Assembly (NCBI GenBank): GCA_002373815.1
Contig: DFKH01000083.1
Location: 5,937 to 69,936 of the forward strand
Direction of reading: 5' to 3'
DNA length: 64,000 nt
DNA from: Alphaproteobacteria bacterium UBA3650
GTDB lineage: Bacteria > Pseudomonadota > Alphaproteobacteria > CAAHEQ01 > UBA3637
Numbering within the stretch: position 1 is the stretch's first letter; the number at the start of each line of letters is the position of its first letter. Below, piece by piece: positions 8,432 to 17,575 of the stretch. The translations under genes were made by a program, and so were the position numbers. The notes under the pieces were generated by a model. That model was given only the letters and a program-made list of their open reading frames with translations. It did not search any database and was not told the DNA's origin.

Positions 8432-8953
8432 ATGATTGGATTTTATACACAAAACAAAAACACTTGTGATCAATTTATCGCAATATTATCGGATCTTTCT
8501 GTGATTGCATATCAACCAAACAATCAATATCAGGCGCTTATCTGGTTATCAGACAAGGCTCCTCCCAAGGACACGCCTGTTTTAAATATTCCATTTAATG
8601 AATTACCTTGGACTCGTACTCAATGGCGATTGTTTGTACAAAAGTATTTAATAGAAACGAGCCGTTATGAAAATTCCTCTTTTATTTTTGATTCTTCTCA
8701 ACGCCTTTTGACCGATCTCATTTCCAACAAGTCGATGGCTTTAACTGAAAAAGAAACCGCTTTTCTGGCCTTTTTGGTTCAAGCCAAAAATCATACTGCC
8801 ACAAGGGAGGAGATATTGGAACACGTTTGGCAATACAGCCCTGAGGCTGAAACACACACAGTTGAAAGTCATCTTTATGCCTTAAAACAAAAAATCGGTA
8901 CCCATGCGGATAAGCTTATCAACGCACAAGAAGGTATATTTCGTTTAATTTAA
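8432..8953 (+). CDS. Winged-helix regulator with a degenerate receiver-like N-terminus
   Basis: The 173-aa protein ends in an OmpR/PhoB-type winged helix (about 97-173: LTEKETAFLAFL, EEILEHVW, THTVESHLYALKQKIG, and the wing GIFRLI). The N-terminal 80 residues replace a receiver domain but show no phospho-acceptor Asp or DD pair. It is divergent from waaA across 65 bp, so it may regulate the lipid A operon. The ATG at 8432 follows AAAAAGGC. Orphan, phosphorylation-independent regulators of this kind occur in alphaproteobacteria; the target is unknown. Confidence 0.75.
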   Translation: MIGFYTQNKNTCDQFIAILSDLSVIAYQPNNQYQALIWLSDKAPPKDTPVLNIPFNELPWTRTQWRLFVQKYLIETSRYENSSFIFDSSQRLLTDLISNKSMALTEKETAFLAFLVQAKNHTATREEILEHVWQYSPEAETHTVESHLYALKQKIGTHADKLINAQEGIFRLI

Positions 8954-9592
8954 TTACTCACTAACTAAATTATCACCTGGACCTTGCGGCGCCATTGGAG
9001 AGGCAGGTTGTTGTCTGGCCTGTTGTGGTTGTGCCACCGGACGGCCTTGCTGTTGTATTCCCTCTTGATCGGGGTTTTGTGCTGCCACCATACCATACAA
9101 CAACTTATGATTTAAATCATCTTCCAAAGCCGTTTTCCTGAGAACTGGATTCTTATTTAAATACCACAGCAAATTGCGGCCAAAATCGTCTGTTGCTGAT
9201 AAGTTAGCACCCGCAGCTTCTAATAACTCCATAATTTGTTTATTTGGGGCATAATATGCTGCAAACAAAATCAAAGGAATTTGTTTTGGAGCACCTACAA
9301 TCGGAAACGCATCCAACGGAACAACAGCATTTGCTCGATTTTGATCTTGGCGCAAAATAGCTTCTAGCACATCTGGATTTCCACGACGGATTGCCAATTG
9401 GGTTAAGGTTCCGCCACAACGCACTTGTTCGTCAAACACCACACCCCGTTGAATCAGTGCTTGAATTTCCTCAGCCCCTCTTGCATTTACAATTAAATTT
9501 TGAAGCGGCGTTAAAGCACACTCCCCTGCCTTTTGAGCCAATGAAGGCGTAGCAATCAAAGCACACACAGACAATAATAATAATTTTTTCAT
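8954..9592 (-). CDS. Secreted ankyrin-repeat-like protein
   Basis: The 212-aa product begins MKKLLLLSVCALIATPSLAQ, a Sec signal peptide. It is followed by ankyrin-like helical pairs: TLTQLAIRRGNPDVLEAIL, IPLILFAAYYAPNKQIMELL and GANLSATDDFGRNLL. The last 40 residues are Gln/Pro rich and disordered. The ATG at 9592 follows AAGGGGG at good spacing. It is the last gene of the FtsK-LolA operon and ends base-to-base with the convergent winged-helix gene. Probably periplasmic and protein-binding; partner unknown. Confidence 0.75.
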   Translation of the reverse strand: MKKLLLLSVCALIATPSLAQKAGECALTPLQNLIVNARGAEEIQALIQRGVVFDEQVRCGGTLTQLAIRRGNPDVLEAILRQDQNRANAVVPLDAFPIVGAPKQIPLILFAAYYAPNKQIMELLEAAGANLSATDDFGRNLLWYLNKNPVLRKTALEDDLNHKLLYGMVAAQNPDQEGIQQQGRPVAQPQQARQQPASPMAPQGPGDNLVSE

Positions 9593-9613
9593 GGAATTCC
9601 CCCTTTTTATCAA

Positions 9614-10234
9614 CTAGTCTTTATATGGATTTTGGAACATAAAAATCTTTTTGTCAACAGGAATATTTTGTTTGATATCAAAAAGTGATACTGTGGACTT
9701 GATTCCTTGTACATCTAACACATCCCATTGTTTTAAAGTCATTTCATCTTTATCAATGACAAGTGTCAATTCTCCTAACTCCTTTGCCCCTTTTTTATGC
9801 GCTGTAATAAAGTATTCATCCAATACATCTTGGACATCCGTCACCACAAATCCTGGATCATCAAATAACAATTTTTCACGCAAGATCCACTCTACCGGAG
9901 TGCTGTTCAAATCAAAATAATTTACCTCTTCTAGATCTTTATCATGATAGATGAAAGCCCCTTTTGTTGCTACAAATTCCAGAGGAGAGCCTTTTTCATA
10001 AACAAGACGCATTTGCCCTGGCTTGGAAATGTAGATTGTTCCCGTATGCAATTCATCTTTCATTTTGGAATTAAACTGCGCGAATTTAGCTTGCAACGTT
10101 TTCATTTTGTTATAGGCCTTTTCAACTTTCGTCAAAATAGCTCGATTTGCAGGCGTATCAATTTTTTTATCCACCAACGCAAAACTTGGTGTAGCGAAAA
10201 TCAAAGCTAAACATAATAAAATTAGTTTTTTCAT
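9614..10234 (-). CDS. lolA: Outer-membrane lipoprotein carrier protein
   Basis: LolA shuttles lipoproteins across the periplasm from LolCDE to the outer membrane. The 206-aa precursor has the signal peptide MKKLILLCLALIFATPSFA and the LolA fold: KMKTLQAKFAQ, the GTIYISKPGQMRLVYEKG strand pair and a C-terminal SLFDIKQN strand. It overlaps ftsK by 4 nt, an ftsK-lolA pairing common in bacteria. Lgt at 55999 and the lipoprotein at 26390 are consistent with the pathway. Confidence 0.92.
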   Translation of the reverse strand: MKKLILLCLALIFATPSFALVDKKIDTPANRAILTKVEKAYNKMKTLQAKFAQFNSKMKDELHTGTIYISKPGQMRLVYEKGSPLEFVATKGAFIYHDKDLEEVNYFDLNSTPVEWILREKLLFDDPGFVVTDVQDVLDEYFITAHKKGAKELGELTLVIDKDEMTLKQWDVLDVQGIKSTVSLFDIKQNIPVDKKIFMFQNPYKD

Positions 10235-12438
10235 CCTTCACCTCCGGCGTTAGGGGCTAAAATTTCACGTTTTCCAGACACATTTGGCGCAGAAACGATG
10301 CCTTCTGCCTCCATTCGATCAATTAAATCGGCTGCCTTGTTATAGCCGATAGACAAACGCCGCTGAATATAGCTTGTCGTTGGCTTTTTATCACGTAAAA
10401 CAATTTGAACAGCTTTATCATACAACTCGTCTCCACTATTACCAGATCCACCCATTGTTCCCCCAGAAGCCATATTGGCCGATTCGGACACAACGGCATC
10501 CACATACTCTGGTTTGCCTTGATGGGTCCAATGGTTCACAACGGCTTGAACATCTTCATCTGACACAAAAGGTCCATGCACCCGCACAGGTTTGTTGCCT
10601 GCCGGCATATACAGCATATCTCCTCGACCCAACAACTGCTCTGCCCCTTGTTCATCCAAAATTGTACGTGAGTCAATTTTGTTTCTAACTTGGAAAGAAA
10701 TGCGTGATGGGAAGTTGGATTTAATCGTTCCCGTAATCACATCTACAGATGGACGTTGTGTTGCTAAAATCAAGTGAATACCCACCGCACGAGCCATTTG
10801 GGCCAACCGTTGAATCAATGGATCTGCCTCTTTACCGCATTGCCCCATTAAATCAGCCATTTCATCAATGATAAATACAATATAGGGCAAGGGCGTTAAA
10901 TCAAACGGCTTATCCTCCATAATTGGTTCACCCGTCGTGGCATCAAAACCCGTTTGCACTCGACGTTTTAGTTCAATACCTTCAGCTTTTGCTTGTTTTA
11001 ATTTTTCATTAAAACCAGTAATATTTCTGACACCCAATTGACTCATAGAACGATAGCGATCTTCCATTTCGTGTACCGCCCACTTCAACGCCATCAAGGC
11101 TTTTTGAGGCTCTGTCACAACTGGTGTCAGCAAGTGTGGAATGCCGTTGTACACAGATAACTCCACCATCTTGGGGTCAACCAAAATCAATCGACATTGT
11201 TCGGGGGTGAAGCGATATAATAATGACAAAATCATTGTATTGATACCAACTGATTTACCAGAACCCGTTGTTCCTGCGACCAATAGGTGTGGCATTTTGG
11301 CTAAATCTGCATATACGGGATGTCCACCAATATCTTTGCCTAAAATAATTGGTAAAGCACCTGTATGTTCTTGGAATGATGTCTGTTCAATCATCTCACG
11401 AACATACACCGTCTCACGAGATTTATTTGGCATTTCAATACCTATGGCATTTGTCCCTGGAATAACCGCCATACGGACAGATTGAACTTCCATTTCGCGT
11501 GCCACATCTTCCGCTAAAGAAATCACGCGCGACACCTTTACCCCAGATGCAGGCTCAAACGAATAAAGTGTTACCACTGGACCAGGGGCTACTTTTGTGA
11601 TTTTTCCTTGTACCTGAAATTCACGCAAGACGTTTTCTAATTTTTCAGAATAATGAGCCATCATTTCTTTACTTAGCGCTGGTCCAGAAGATTCTTTGAC
11701 TGGCGCTAATAATTTGCTTGATGGCAATTCATACATATTTTCTTCATTTAAATCCGCCATGATATCCGCTTTCTTTTTATTTACAGCTGTTGCTTTTACT
11801 TTTGTTTTAGGGGCGGATTTCTTAATTTTATTGACTTGTGCTTTCACATACATTGCCTTAAATGGTTTTTTAACTTTTTCAGGCACTTTGACAGGTAGTT
11901 TTTTGATTCCCCACAATAAACCAGTTCCTGTGAATAACCCCACTTTCAATACTGGTAATTTTAAAATAACAATAATCAACAGTGTTGCAATTATTCCCAT
12001 TAGTACGCTCATCATCTTAGATGGAAGATACCATTTTGTCAGATATCTTCCTACAAAACCACCCAAGCCAGCTTTAAAAAATTCAGATGGTGTTTGATTC
12101 AAACTGGCCAACAACCAACTTCCAATTAAGCAAGCAATTATTACGCCAAGGGTACGCCAATACATGTGTTCTTTTTTCAAAAACACAAAAATTCCAAATA
12201 TAAAGCAAGCAATTGGTACAACAATAGCCATTGCTCCAAAAGATTGTAGCAAGGCATCTGCAATCCACGCGCCAAATGGTCCCAACCAATTTCTTGTTGG
12301 CAGGCTGGACGCTGTATTCCATGAGGCATCCCATTTATCATAAGCCAAGAGGCTCAAGCCTATCAAAAGCCCCAATGAAATCCAAATACAGCCTTTTATC
12401 CAAAACGGCACATTGATCTTTCTTTTCTTCTTAACCAT
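10231..12438 (-). CDS. ftsK: DNA translocase FtsK
   Basis: The 735-aa septal DNA pump coordinates chromosome dimer resolution with division. Four membrane helices (about 17-33, 64-88, 96-112, 142-160) are followed by a short basic linker, the motor with Walker A GTTGSGKS (389-396) and Walker B IVFIIDEMADLM, and a C-terminal gamma winged helix (about 672-728) that would read KOPS sites. The linker is much shorter than in E. coli FtsK (1329 aa). It overlaps hda by 8 nt upstream and lolA by 4 nt downstream. Confidence 0.96.
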   Translation of the reverse strand: MVKKKRKINVPFWIKGCIWISLGLLIGLSLLAYDKWDASWNTASSLPTRNWLGPFGAWIADALLQSFGAMAIVVPIACFIFGIFVFLKKEHMYWRTLGVIIACLIGSWLLASLNQTPSEFFKAGLGGFVGRYLTKWYLPSKMMSVLMGIIATLLIIVILKLPVLKVGLFTGTGLLWGIKKLPVKVPEKVKKPFKAMYVKAQVNKIKKSAPKTKVKATAVNKKKADIMADLNEENMYELPSSKLLAPVKESSGPALSKEMMAHYSEKLENVLREFQVQGKITKVAPGPVVTLYSFEPASGVKVSRVISLAEDVAREMEVQSVRMAVIPGTNAIGIEMPNKSRETVYVREMIEQTSFQEHTGALPIILGKDIGGHPVYADLAKMPHLLVAGTTGSGKSVGINTMILSLLYRFTPEQCRLILVDPKMVELSVYNGIPHLLTPVVTEPQKALMALKWAVHEMEDRYRSMSQLGVRNITGFNEKLKQAKAEGIELKRRVQTGFDATTGEPIMEDKPFDLTPLPYIVFIIDEMADLMGQCGKEADPLIQRLAQMARAVGIHLILATQRPSVDVITGTIKSNFPSRISFQVRNKIDSRTILDEQGAEQLLGRGDMLYMPAGNKPVRVHGPFVSDEDVQAVVNHWTHQGKPEYVDAVVSESANMASGGTMGGSGNSGDELYDKAVQIVLRDKKPTTSYIQRRLSIGYNKAADLIDRMEAEGIVSAPNVSGKREILAPNAGGEG

Positions 12439-13084
12439 TCAGCCCTCCGTTTTGTATCAACTTTTCAATCGCATCCTTTACCAAATAAATTGTAATACGA
12501 CGTCCTTTGGCCAATGATAGTTCATCCGTCATATTCACCACTTTACGTACCGCATCAAATGATCGCGGCACCCGTGTTGCAATATACATCAACACGGCAG
12601 GTTCAACAATGGCCTGTTTATCTGCAAACATTTTCGCACACACAGATTGAATTGTTTGATCATCTGGCATTTGAATTTCTGCTTTTGGTGTCATACCTAT
12701 CCGAGATTGTAAATCTGGCAATTGAAAGGTTGGAATTTCTTTGGCTGTCATCAACAATCCTCCGCCCATTTCATTTATCCGATTAAACAGGTGAAACAAG
12801 GCCTTTTCATCTTTTAATTCTTCCAAATTCTCCACAACAACCTTCTGGGTTTGAGGTATAAAATCTTCTGTTAGATCACTTGCTTCAATGCGTTCGTCCG
12901 AAAAAATCGCTGCCAAATGTGTTTTTCCGGAACCTGCTTCCCCATAAATTAGCAAAGCATGCGTTGGCCATTCTGGATATTTATCAATCCACGCAATGGC
13001 CTCTTGATTACATGGCGCTACCCAAAAATTGGAGCGTCCATATGCTTGACGAGATGGAAAATCAAGTGCCAATTGTTCGGTCAT
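12431..13084 (-). CDS. hda: DnaA-related regulator Hda/HdaA
   Basis: The 217-aa AAA+ protein resembles the DnaA ATPase core without its DNA-binding domain. It has an N-terminal sliding-clamp-binding motif QLALDF (4-9), a Walker A GEAGSGKT (48-55) and a lid helix with the sensor-2-type RVPRSFDAV. Hda with the beta clamp stimulates ATP hydrolysis by DnaA to prevent re-initiation. The gene overlaps perM (4 nt) and ftsK (8 nt). The clamp motif separates it from a generic DnaA fragment. Confidence 0.88.
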   Translation of the reverse strand: MTEQLALDFPSRQAYGRSNFWVAPCNQEAIAWIDKYPEWPTHALLIYGEAGSGKTHLAAIFSDERIEASDLTEDFIPQTQKVVVENLEELKDEKALFHLFNRINEMGGGLLMTAKEIPTFQLPDLQSRIGMTPKAEIQMPDDQTIQSVCAKMFADKQAIVEPAVLMYIATRVPRSFDAVRKVVNMTDELSLAKGRRITIYLVKDAIEKLIQNGGLNG

Positions 13085-14127
13085 TTACTCCCCTTATAAA
13101 AATCACTAGATTGATACCATTTAATCAAATGACGAATCAACACGCCCAATACCGCCGCAAATGGCACAGCCAACAAAACCCCCAAGAAGCCGGCAACCAT
13201 ACCACCTGCCAACAAAACAAAGATAATCCACACAGGATGAAGTCCAACCCGTTTTCCCACCAAGTAAGGTGTTAAAAAATAACTTTCAGCAATTTGTCCA
13301 ATCAAAAAAACGCCCCCCAAGCACAACCATTGTGTCATTGTCAATCCTTGCAAAAGCCCCAAAAGGACACTTAAAATCAACCCAATCGCATAACCGACAT
13401 AGGGAATGAAGATCATGACACCGGTCAAAATACCCACAAGAGCCCCCATTTCTAGTCCGATTACAGACAAAGCTGTTGCATAATAAATCGCTAAAATCAG
13501 GCACACACTCGCTTGTCCACGAATGAAACCAGCCAACGTGGTATTGATTTCTTTCATCAAATTTTCTGCTACCGTCCGTTTTGTCATGGGAATCATCTCC
13601 TTTACATTTCGTGATACGTGTGGCCAATCACGCATTAAATAAAACAATACAACAGGGGTAATCAATAATAAAGATACCAAACTAAACACAGCCATTCCCC
13701 CAGAAATAACATGCATCAATGCGGATCCCAAACCTTGAAACACATTTAAGACTGTTCCAGATACTGAATCCGATAATTGATACAACTGTTGCTCAGTCAT
13801 ATTATGGCGACCATAGGTCAAAATATCTTTTAATTTATCCCAGATTAAATTCACCAATTTGGGAATACGCAATGTAAAATCCATGACTTGCGATTGCAAA
13901 ATTGGCGTTATAATCAGCACCATCATAATTGCTACCATCAAAACACCAATGACCAATGTACCTGATGCCACCCCGCGGGGCATTTTATGTTCCATTTTGT
14001 TTGCAATTGGATTCAGGGCATATGCTAAAATAAAAGCCAAAACAAAGGGTAATAAAATACCACTGATTTGATACACCAAAAACCCTAATAATATAACACC
14101 TAATAATATCCATATATTTTTATTCAT
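13081..14127 (-). CDS. AI-2E family permease (PerM-like)
   Basis: The 348-aa membrane protein has about eight hydrophobic helices and family features: an N-terminal helical pair, the amphipathic central region (80-150) and the conserved FIPYVGYAIGLILSVLLGLLQG block near 240-265. Members of this family export AI-2-like signals or act as Na+/H+ antiporters; the substrate here is unknown. The placement upstream of hda and downstream of a DUF2066 gene is typical of alphaproteobacteria. Confidence 0.9.
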   Translation of the reverse strand: MNKNIWILLGVILLGFLVYQISGILLPFVLAFILAYALNPIANKMEHKMPRGVASGTLVIGVLMVAIMMVLIITPILQSQVMDFTLRIPKLVNLIWDKLKDILTYGRHNMTEQQLYQLSDSVSGTVLNVFQGLGSALMHVISGGMAVFSLVSLLLITPVVLFYLMRDWPHVSRNVKEMIPMTKRTVAENLMKEINTTLAGFIRGQASVCLILAIYYATALSVIGLEMGALVGILTGVMIFIPYVGYAIGLILSVLLGLLQGLTMTQWLCLGGVFLIGQIAESYFLTPYLVGKRVGLHPVWIIFVLLAGGMVAGFLGVLLAVPFAAVLGVLIRHLIKWYQSSDFYKGSK

Positions 14128-15184
14128 ATTCAGCCATCCGTGTCAAAGTTGCCCCATTCCCCGAAAAATCTTTTTCCATTTGCCATCCCACTTCACGCAA
14201 GCGAGAAGCTATTGTATCCAAATCCCCTTTGTATGCAACCTCCACCAACACCTGAGGCAAATATAATCCTTTTAAGCCAACATCATCAAAGAAACTCCAC
14301 GTTTTCATTTCTTGTTCCAAACGCAACCATTCGGGCAATGAATTGACAGGGATTCTCAAATAAAGTGTTTGTTTATCTGACAGACTTGTTGTTCGATCGG
14401 CGCGCCACCGTTTTTCCATTTCTGCAAAAACAGCATCAGCCATTTGACCAGCCGCCAATTTTTGATCTCCATTTGAAAAGCGAAAACGCTTTTGAACAAC
14501 TTGATTTTGCATTCCTGAGGACGGAGAAAAACTAGATTCAATTTGCCACATATCATTTCCTTCATGTGTCAGGCGCAAAACCATCACGCGATCTTTTTTA
14601 TAATCGCCTAACAGCATATTGGCCCCTCCAATATTTTCTTTTAACACATTCAATTCTTCTTCGGTTCCTTGAGGGACAACCGCTTGATAAAACGGCGCAA
14701 AGTCTTTCTTTTCCTTTAAGGCAAGGTACAATGGATTTGTCGCCTCTAATGTTTGTGTTTGACCATTCGCCACATATTCTGGAATTACCAATAAACTTGG
14801 GGCTTGTGTTTTAAGATATGTTACCTGCTCGGTATTTAAAAACTCTTTTACTGCCTTTGGATTAAACTCCACAGCAATATTCCCTATATACTTTGTAGCG
14901 GTTGTTTTCTCATTTTCAATAGACACGCCTTGCACATACGGAAGGACTGTTTCTTCTGTTATTTGAGGCAATTGACCTGCACTTTGTGGTGATAACCGCG
15001 TTATCAATTGTTTAAAAGCCATCACTTGACCTTCCGCCAAGGCGGCTTCTTTTGCTTCTAAAGCGGATGAACGTTCGGCCACGACGGGTATATTGGTAAC
15101 TCTGTATAGATTTGCTTTTACTGTTGTTCCACAGAAAACAACACCGCATAGAGTCAACATTTTAATAAAATTTTTCATTTGCAT
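14120..15184 (-). CDS. DUF2066 domain-containing exported protein
   Basis: The 354-aa protein has a signal peptide ending near TVKA (residue 24) followed by the DUF2066 region with the family-like segments AEGQVMAFKQLITRLSP and TKYIGNIAVEFNP. Its role is not known, but the gene is conserved upstream of perM and hda in alphaproteobacteria. It leads a six-gene operon. Either ATG (15184 or 15178) could be used after AGGTAGGGA. Upstream, leftward TTGCAA, 16 bp and TAGAAT make a plausible promoter. Confidence 0.8.
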   Translation of the reverse strand: MQMKNFIKMLTLCGVVFCGTTVKANLYRVTNIPVVAERSSALEAKEAALAEGQVMAFKQLITRLSPQSAGQLPQITEETVLPYVQGVSIENEKTTATKYIGNIAVEFNPKAVKEFLNTEQVTYLKTQAPSLLVIPEYVANGQTQTLEATNPLYLALKEKKDFAPFYQAVVPQGTEEELNVLKENIGGANMLLGDYKKDRVMVLRLTHEGNDMWQIESSFSPSSGMQNQVVQKRFRFSNGDQKLAAGQMADAVFAEMEKRWRADRTTSLSDKQTLYLRIPVNSLPEWLRLEQEMKTWSFFDDVGLKGLYLPQVLVEVAYKGDLDTIASRLREVGWQMEKDFSGNGATLTRMAEYE

Positions 15185-15257
15185 TCCCTACCTTTTTCCT
15201 ATATTCTAATGAAATCAAATGAAATTGCAAGAAAAAACCGAACAAAAGGAGTTTAAA

Positions 15258-15611
15258 ATGTCATATGATTCCAACAATGTTTTTGCAAAAATTTTGCGTC
15301 ATGAAATTCCGAACACAACTGTTTACGAAGATGATTTCGTATTGGCTTTTAAAGATATCAATCCAAAAGCAAAAATTCACGTTCTTGTTATTCCAAAGGG
15401 AGCTTATGTGGATTTTCAAGATTTATTGGATCATGCACCACAATCTGAGATTGATGGCTTTTTGAAGGGAATTTTGGCCACTGTTCATGCGTTAAACCTA
15501 ACAAACGGCTACCGTCTTGTCCTTAACACAGGAAAAGATTCTGGCCAGGAGGTCCCTCACCTGCACGCCCATATTTTAGCAGGTGAAAAATTATGTGTGA
15601 ATCAATTATAG
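15258..15611 (+). CDS. HIT-family nucleotide hydrolase (HINT type)
   Basis: The 117-aa protein carries the histidine triad HLHAH (H101, H103, H105) after GQEVP and an N-terminal KILRHEIPNTTVYEDD block. This matches HINT purine-nucleoside phosphoramidases. The ATG at 15258 follows AAAGGAGTTTAAA, so the upstream in-frame extension is not needed. It is divergent from the DUF2066 operon and overlaps the end of convergent lpxC by 6 nt. Confidence 0.92.
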   Translation: MSYDSNNVFAKILRHEIPNTTVYEDDFVLAFKDINPKAKIHVLVIPKGAYVDFQDLLDHAPQSEIDGFLKGILATVHALNLTNGYRLVLNTGKDSGQEVPHLHAHILAGEKLCVNQL

Positions 15612-16484
15612 TTCCACAATTTCATAATTGCTTGCGTCTGCAAACAGGATTCGCAATAGCTGGTTATTATGGAAATGGCCAGATTTATTGCCTTTAAAAT
15701 GACCAATAATCGGCATACCAGCTTCATACAAATCGCCCATTGCATCCAATACTTTGTGTTCTACAAATTCATTCACATCACGCAATCCACCGGGATTTAA
15801 GACGCCATCCCCTTGGATGGCAATAGCATTTTCCAAAGTTGCCCCTTGTGCCAAGCCCATTGCGCGCAACTGTTCCACTTCTGATACAAAACCAAAAGTC
15901 CGTGCAGGTGCTATCAATTTTTTAAATGACTCTTCATTCAAATCAAAACTGATTTTTTGATGTCCAATGATTTTCGTTTGAGGAAAATCAATTTCAAATT
16001 CGAATTTCATCCCTGTTTCGGCAGGCAACAAATCTGTGCTTGCTCCCTTACCATCATCAAAATTAACTGTTTTCAGAACTTTAATGGCCTTCACAGGTGA
16101 CGATTGCACTTGCACGCCCGCTTGTTCAATCAAAGTTACAAAATCACGCGCAGATCCATCCATCAATGGTGCCTCTGGTCCTGAAAGCTCCACTTCTAGA
16201 TTTGTAATCCCTAAACCTGCCAATGCCCCCATAAAATGCTCTACTGTGGAAATCACAACACCTGAAGCATTTCCTAAGCACGTATTCATACGTGTATCCA
16301 CGACGTGATCCCATTTCGCGGGTACTTTGTTATCTTTATCCGTTACATCTGTGCGGTAAAAAATTATCCCTGTATTTTCTGTGGCAGGTTTTAAGGTCAT
16401 ATGAATAGGCTTACCAGAATGCAAACCAACGCCTTCTGTCTTGATTATTTTGGCAATTGTTTTTTGATAAATATGTTCTGTCAT
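15606..16484 (-). CDS. lpxC: UDP-3-O-acyl-N-acetylglucosamine deacetylase
   Basis: LpxC is the committed zinc-dependent step of lipid A synthesis. The 292-aa protein shows the zinc ligands H83 (STVEHFMGA), H243 and D247 (EHKVLDAMGD), and the general acid H270 (GNKSGHFHNN). The start at 16484 follows AAGGAGAG. It stands alone here, separate from the late lipid A operon at 5230-8366. Length and motifs are normal. Confidence 0.96.
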   Translation of the reverse strand: MTEHIYQKTIAKIIKTEGVGLHSGKPIHMTLKPATENTGIIFYRTDVTDKDNKVPAKWDHVVDTRMNTCLGNASGVVISTVEHFMGALAGLGITNLEVELSGPEAPLMDGSARDFVTLIEQAGVQVQSSPVKAIKVLKTVNFDDGKGASTDLLPAETGMKFEFEIDFPQTKIIGHQKISFDLNEESFKKLIAPARTFGFVSEVEQLRAMGLAQGATLENAIAIQGDGVLNPGGLRDVNEFVEHKVLDAMGDLYEAGMPIIGHFKGNKSGHFHNNQLLRILFADASNYEIVEL

Positions 16485-16547
16485 TTTTCTCTCCTTTTGA
16501 TTCATCTTAACATAAACCATAAAAAAAAGCAACATTCCAAAGAATAG

Positions 16548-16577
16548 TTGGCGGTTAGTCTTTTCATATTCTATTTA
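16548..16577 (+). promoter_or_regulatory. Promoter predicting a leaderless mRNA
   Basis: TTGGCG (16548-16553), an 18-bp spacer and TATTTA (16572-16577) end 6 nt before the ATG at 16584. Transcription would start at or next to the ATG. No ribosome site fits in the gap. Confidence 0.5.
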
Positions 16578-16583
16578 GTTTTT

Positions 16584-17534
16584 ATGAAACAAAAAAAATA
16601 TACAATTGCTGTCTTAGGGACAAAAACACCTGTTGGCAAGGAAATTTTGGCAGAGTTAGATCGTCAAAATTACCCCATTGAACAGATTCAACCCCTTGAT
16701 TTGCATCAAGAGGCGGGAAGTCCCATCTCGTATCAAAATCAGGTTATTATTTCTAGCGCCTTAGATTTATTTGATTTAACGCAACCGCATATTTTATTTT
16801 TATGTGATTCTCGCATCTTTGAACGGTATCCTCATCATTTTTTGCATGGGAAAAATTGGTTGATTGATTGTACTGGGAAAATTCAAAAAGCGGCTTGCAT
16901 TATCCCTGAATTGAATGGCAAGAATATCGGCTGTCTTAGAACAAAATGTTTATGTGCACCCCATTCTGCTGCCATTGCAATAGCCAGATGCCTAAAACCT
17001 ATTCATGAAAAATATCATCTGATAAGCGCTCAAACAACTGCTGTCCTTGGTGCATGGTATGCACAGCCCAACTTGGTTGATCCATTATTACAGCAAACAC
17101 GTCATTGCTTTGCTCAGACACCTATTACCAAAGAGAATATTTACCCTATGCTCGCTTTTAATTTAATTCCAGATTTTTTCAAAGATATTTCTCCTTTGAT
17201 TTATCATCAATTGAAGTGCTTTTTACCAAGTCCCATTCAATTACACACTTGCTTTGCACCTGTTTTAAGGGGCGGTACTTTTTTTGTGCAAGCCATTTTA
17301 GAACAGACCCCTCACATCAACGGTATTCGATCCTTGTTTCAACAAAAAAGTTTTTGCCAATTATTAGATTCTTCTCAACCCATTGGCACCCATGATTTAT
17401 TGGCTGAAGATAAGCTGTATATTCAAAATATTGAGATTTATAAAAATACTGTTTCTTTTTGGTTGATGCAGGATCCACTTCAAACCGGTTTTATTTCGAA
17501 TGCCGTTCAAATCCTTTCTCTCCTTATTAAATAG
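16584..17534 (+). CDS. Aspartate-semialdehyde dehydrogenase-like protein with altered active site
   Basis: The 316-aa protein keeps the ASADH layout: an N-terminal dinucleotide-binding start IAVLGTKTPVGKEIL (8-22), a Cys-containing loop KCLCAPHSAAIAIA (121-134) in place of NCST, and the PxLRG strand CFAPVLRGGTFF. The substrate-binding Arg of the usual RVPV block is Ala, and the His of the following GH is Gly (G231). C124 could still be the nucleophile. It may be a divergent or non-catalytic paralogue. It has no lysine-pathway neighbours; lpxC and an M23 peptidase flank it. No frameshift is seen. Confidence 0.6.
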   Translation: MKQKKYTIAVLGTKTPVGKEILAELDRQNYPIEQIQPLDLHQEAGSPISYQNQVIISSALDLFDLTQPHILFLCDSRIFERYPHHFLHGKNWLIDCTGKIQKAACIIPELNGKNIGCLRTKCLCAPHSAAIAIARCLKPIHEKYHLISAQTTAVLGAWYAQPNLVDPLLQQTRHCFAQTPITKENIYPMLAFNLIPDFFKDISPLIYHQLKCFLPSPIQLHTCFAPVLRGGTFFVQAILEQTPHINGIRSLFQQKSFCQLLDSSQPIGTHDLLAEDKLYIQNIEIYKNTVSFWLMQDPLQTGFISNAVQILSLLIK

Positions 17535-17538
17535 GCTC

Positions 17539-17568
17539 TTGACTTTTTTCTGTTTTTTTGTCATCAAT
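17539..17568 (+). promoter_or_regulatory. Promoter predicting a leaderless mRNA for the M23 peptidase gene
   Basis: TTGACT (17539-17544), 18 bp and ATCAAT (17563-17568) lie with the -10 ending 7 nt before the ATG at 17576. The -10 match is weak, but no Shine-Dalgarno sequence is present. Confidence 0.4.
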
Positions 17569-17575
17569 AGAAACT

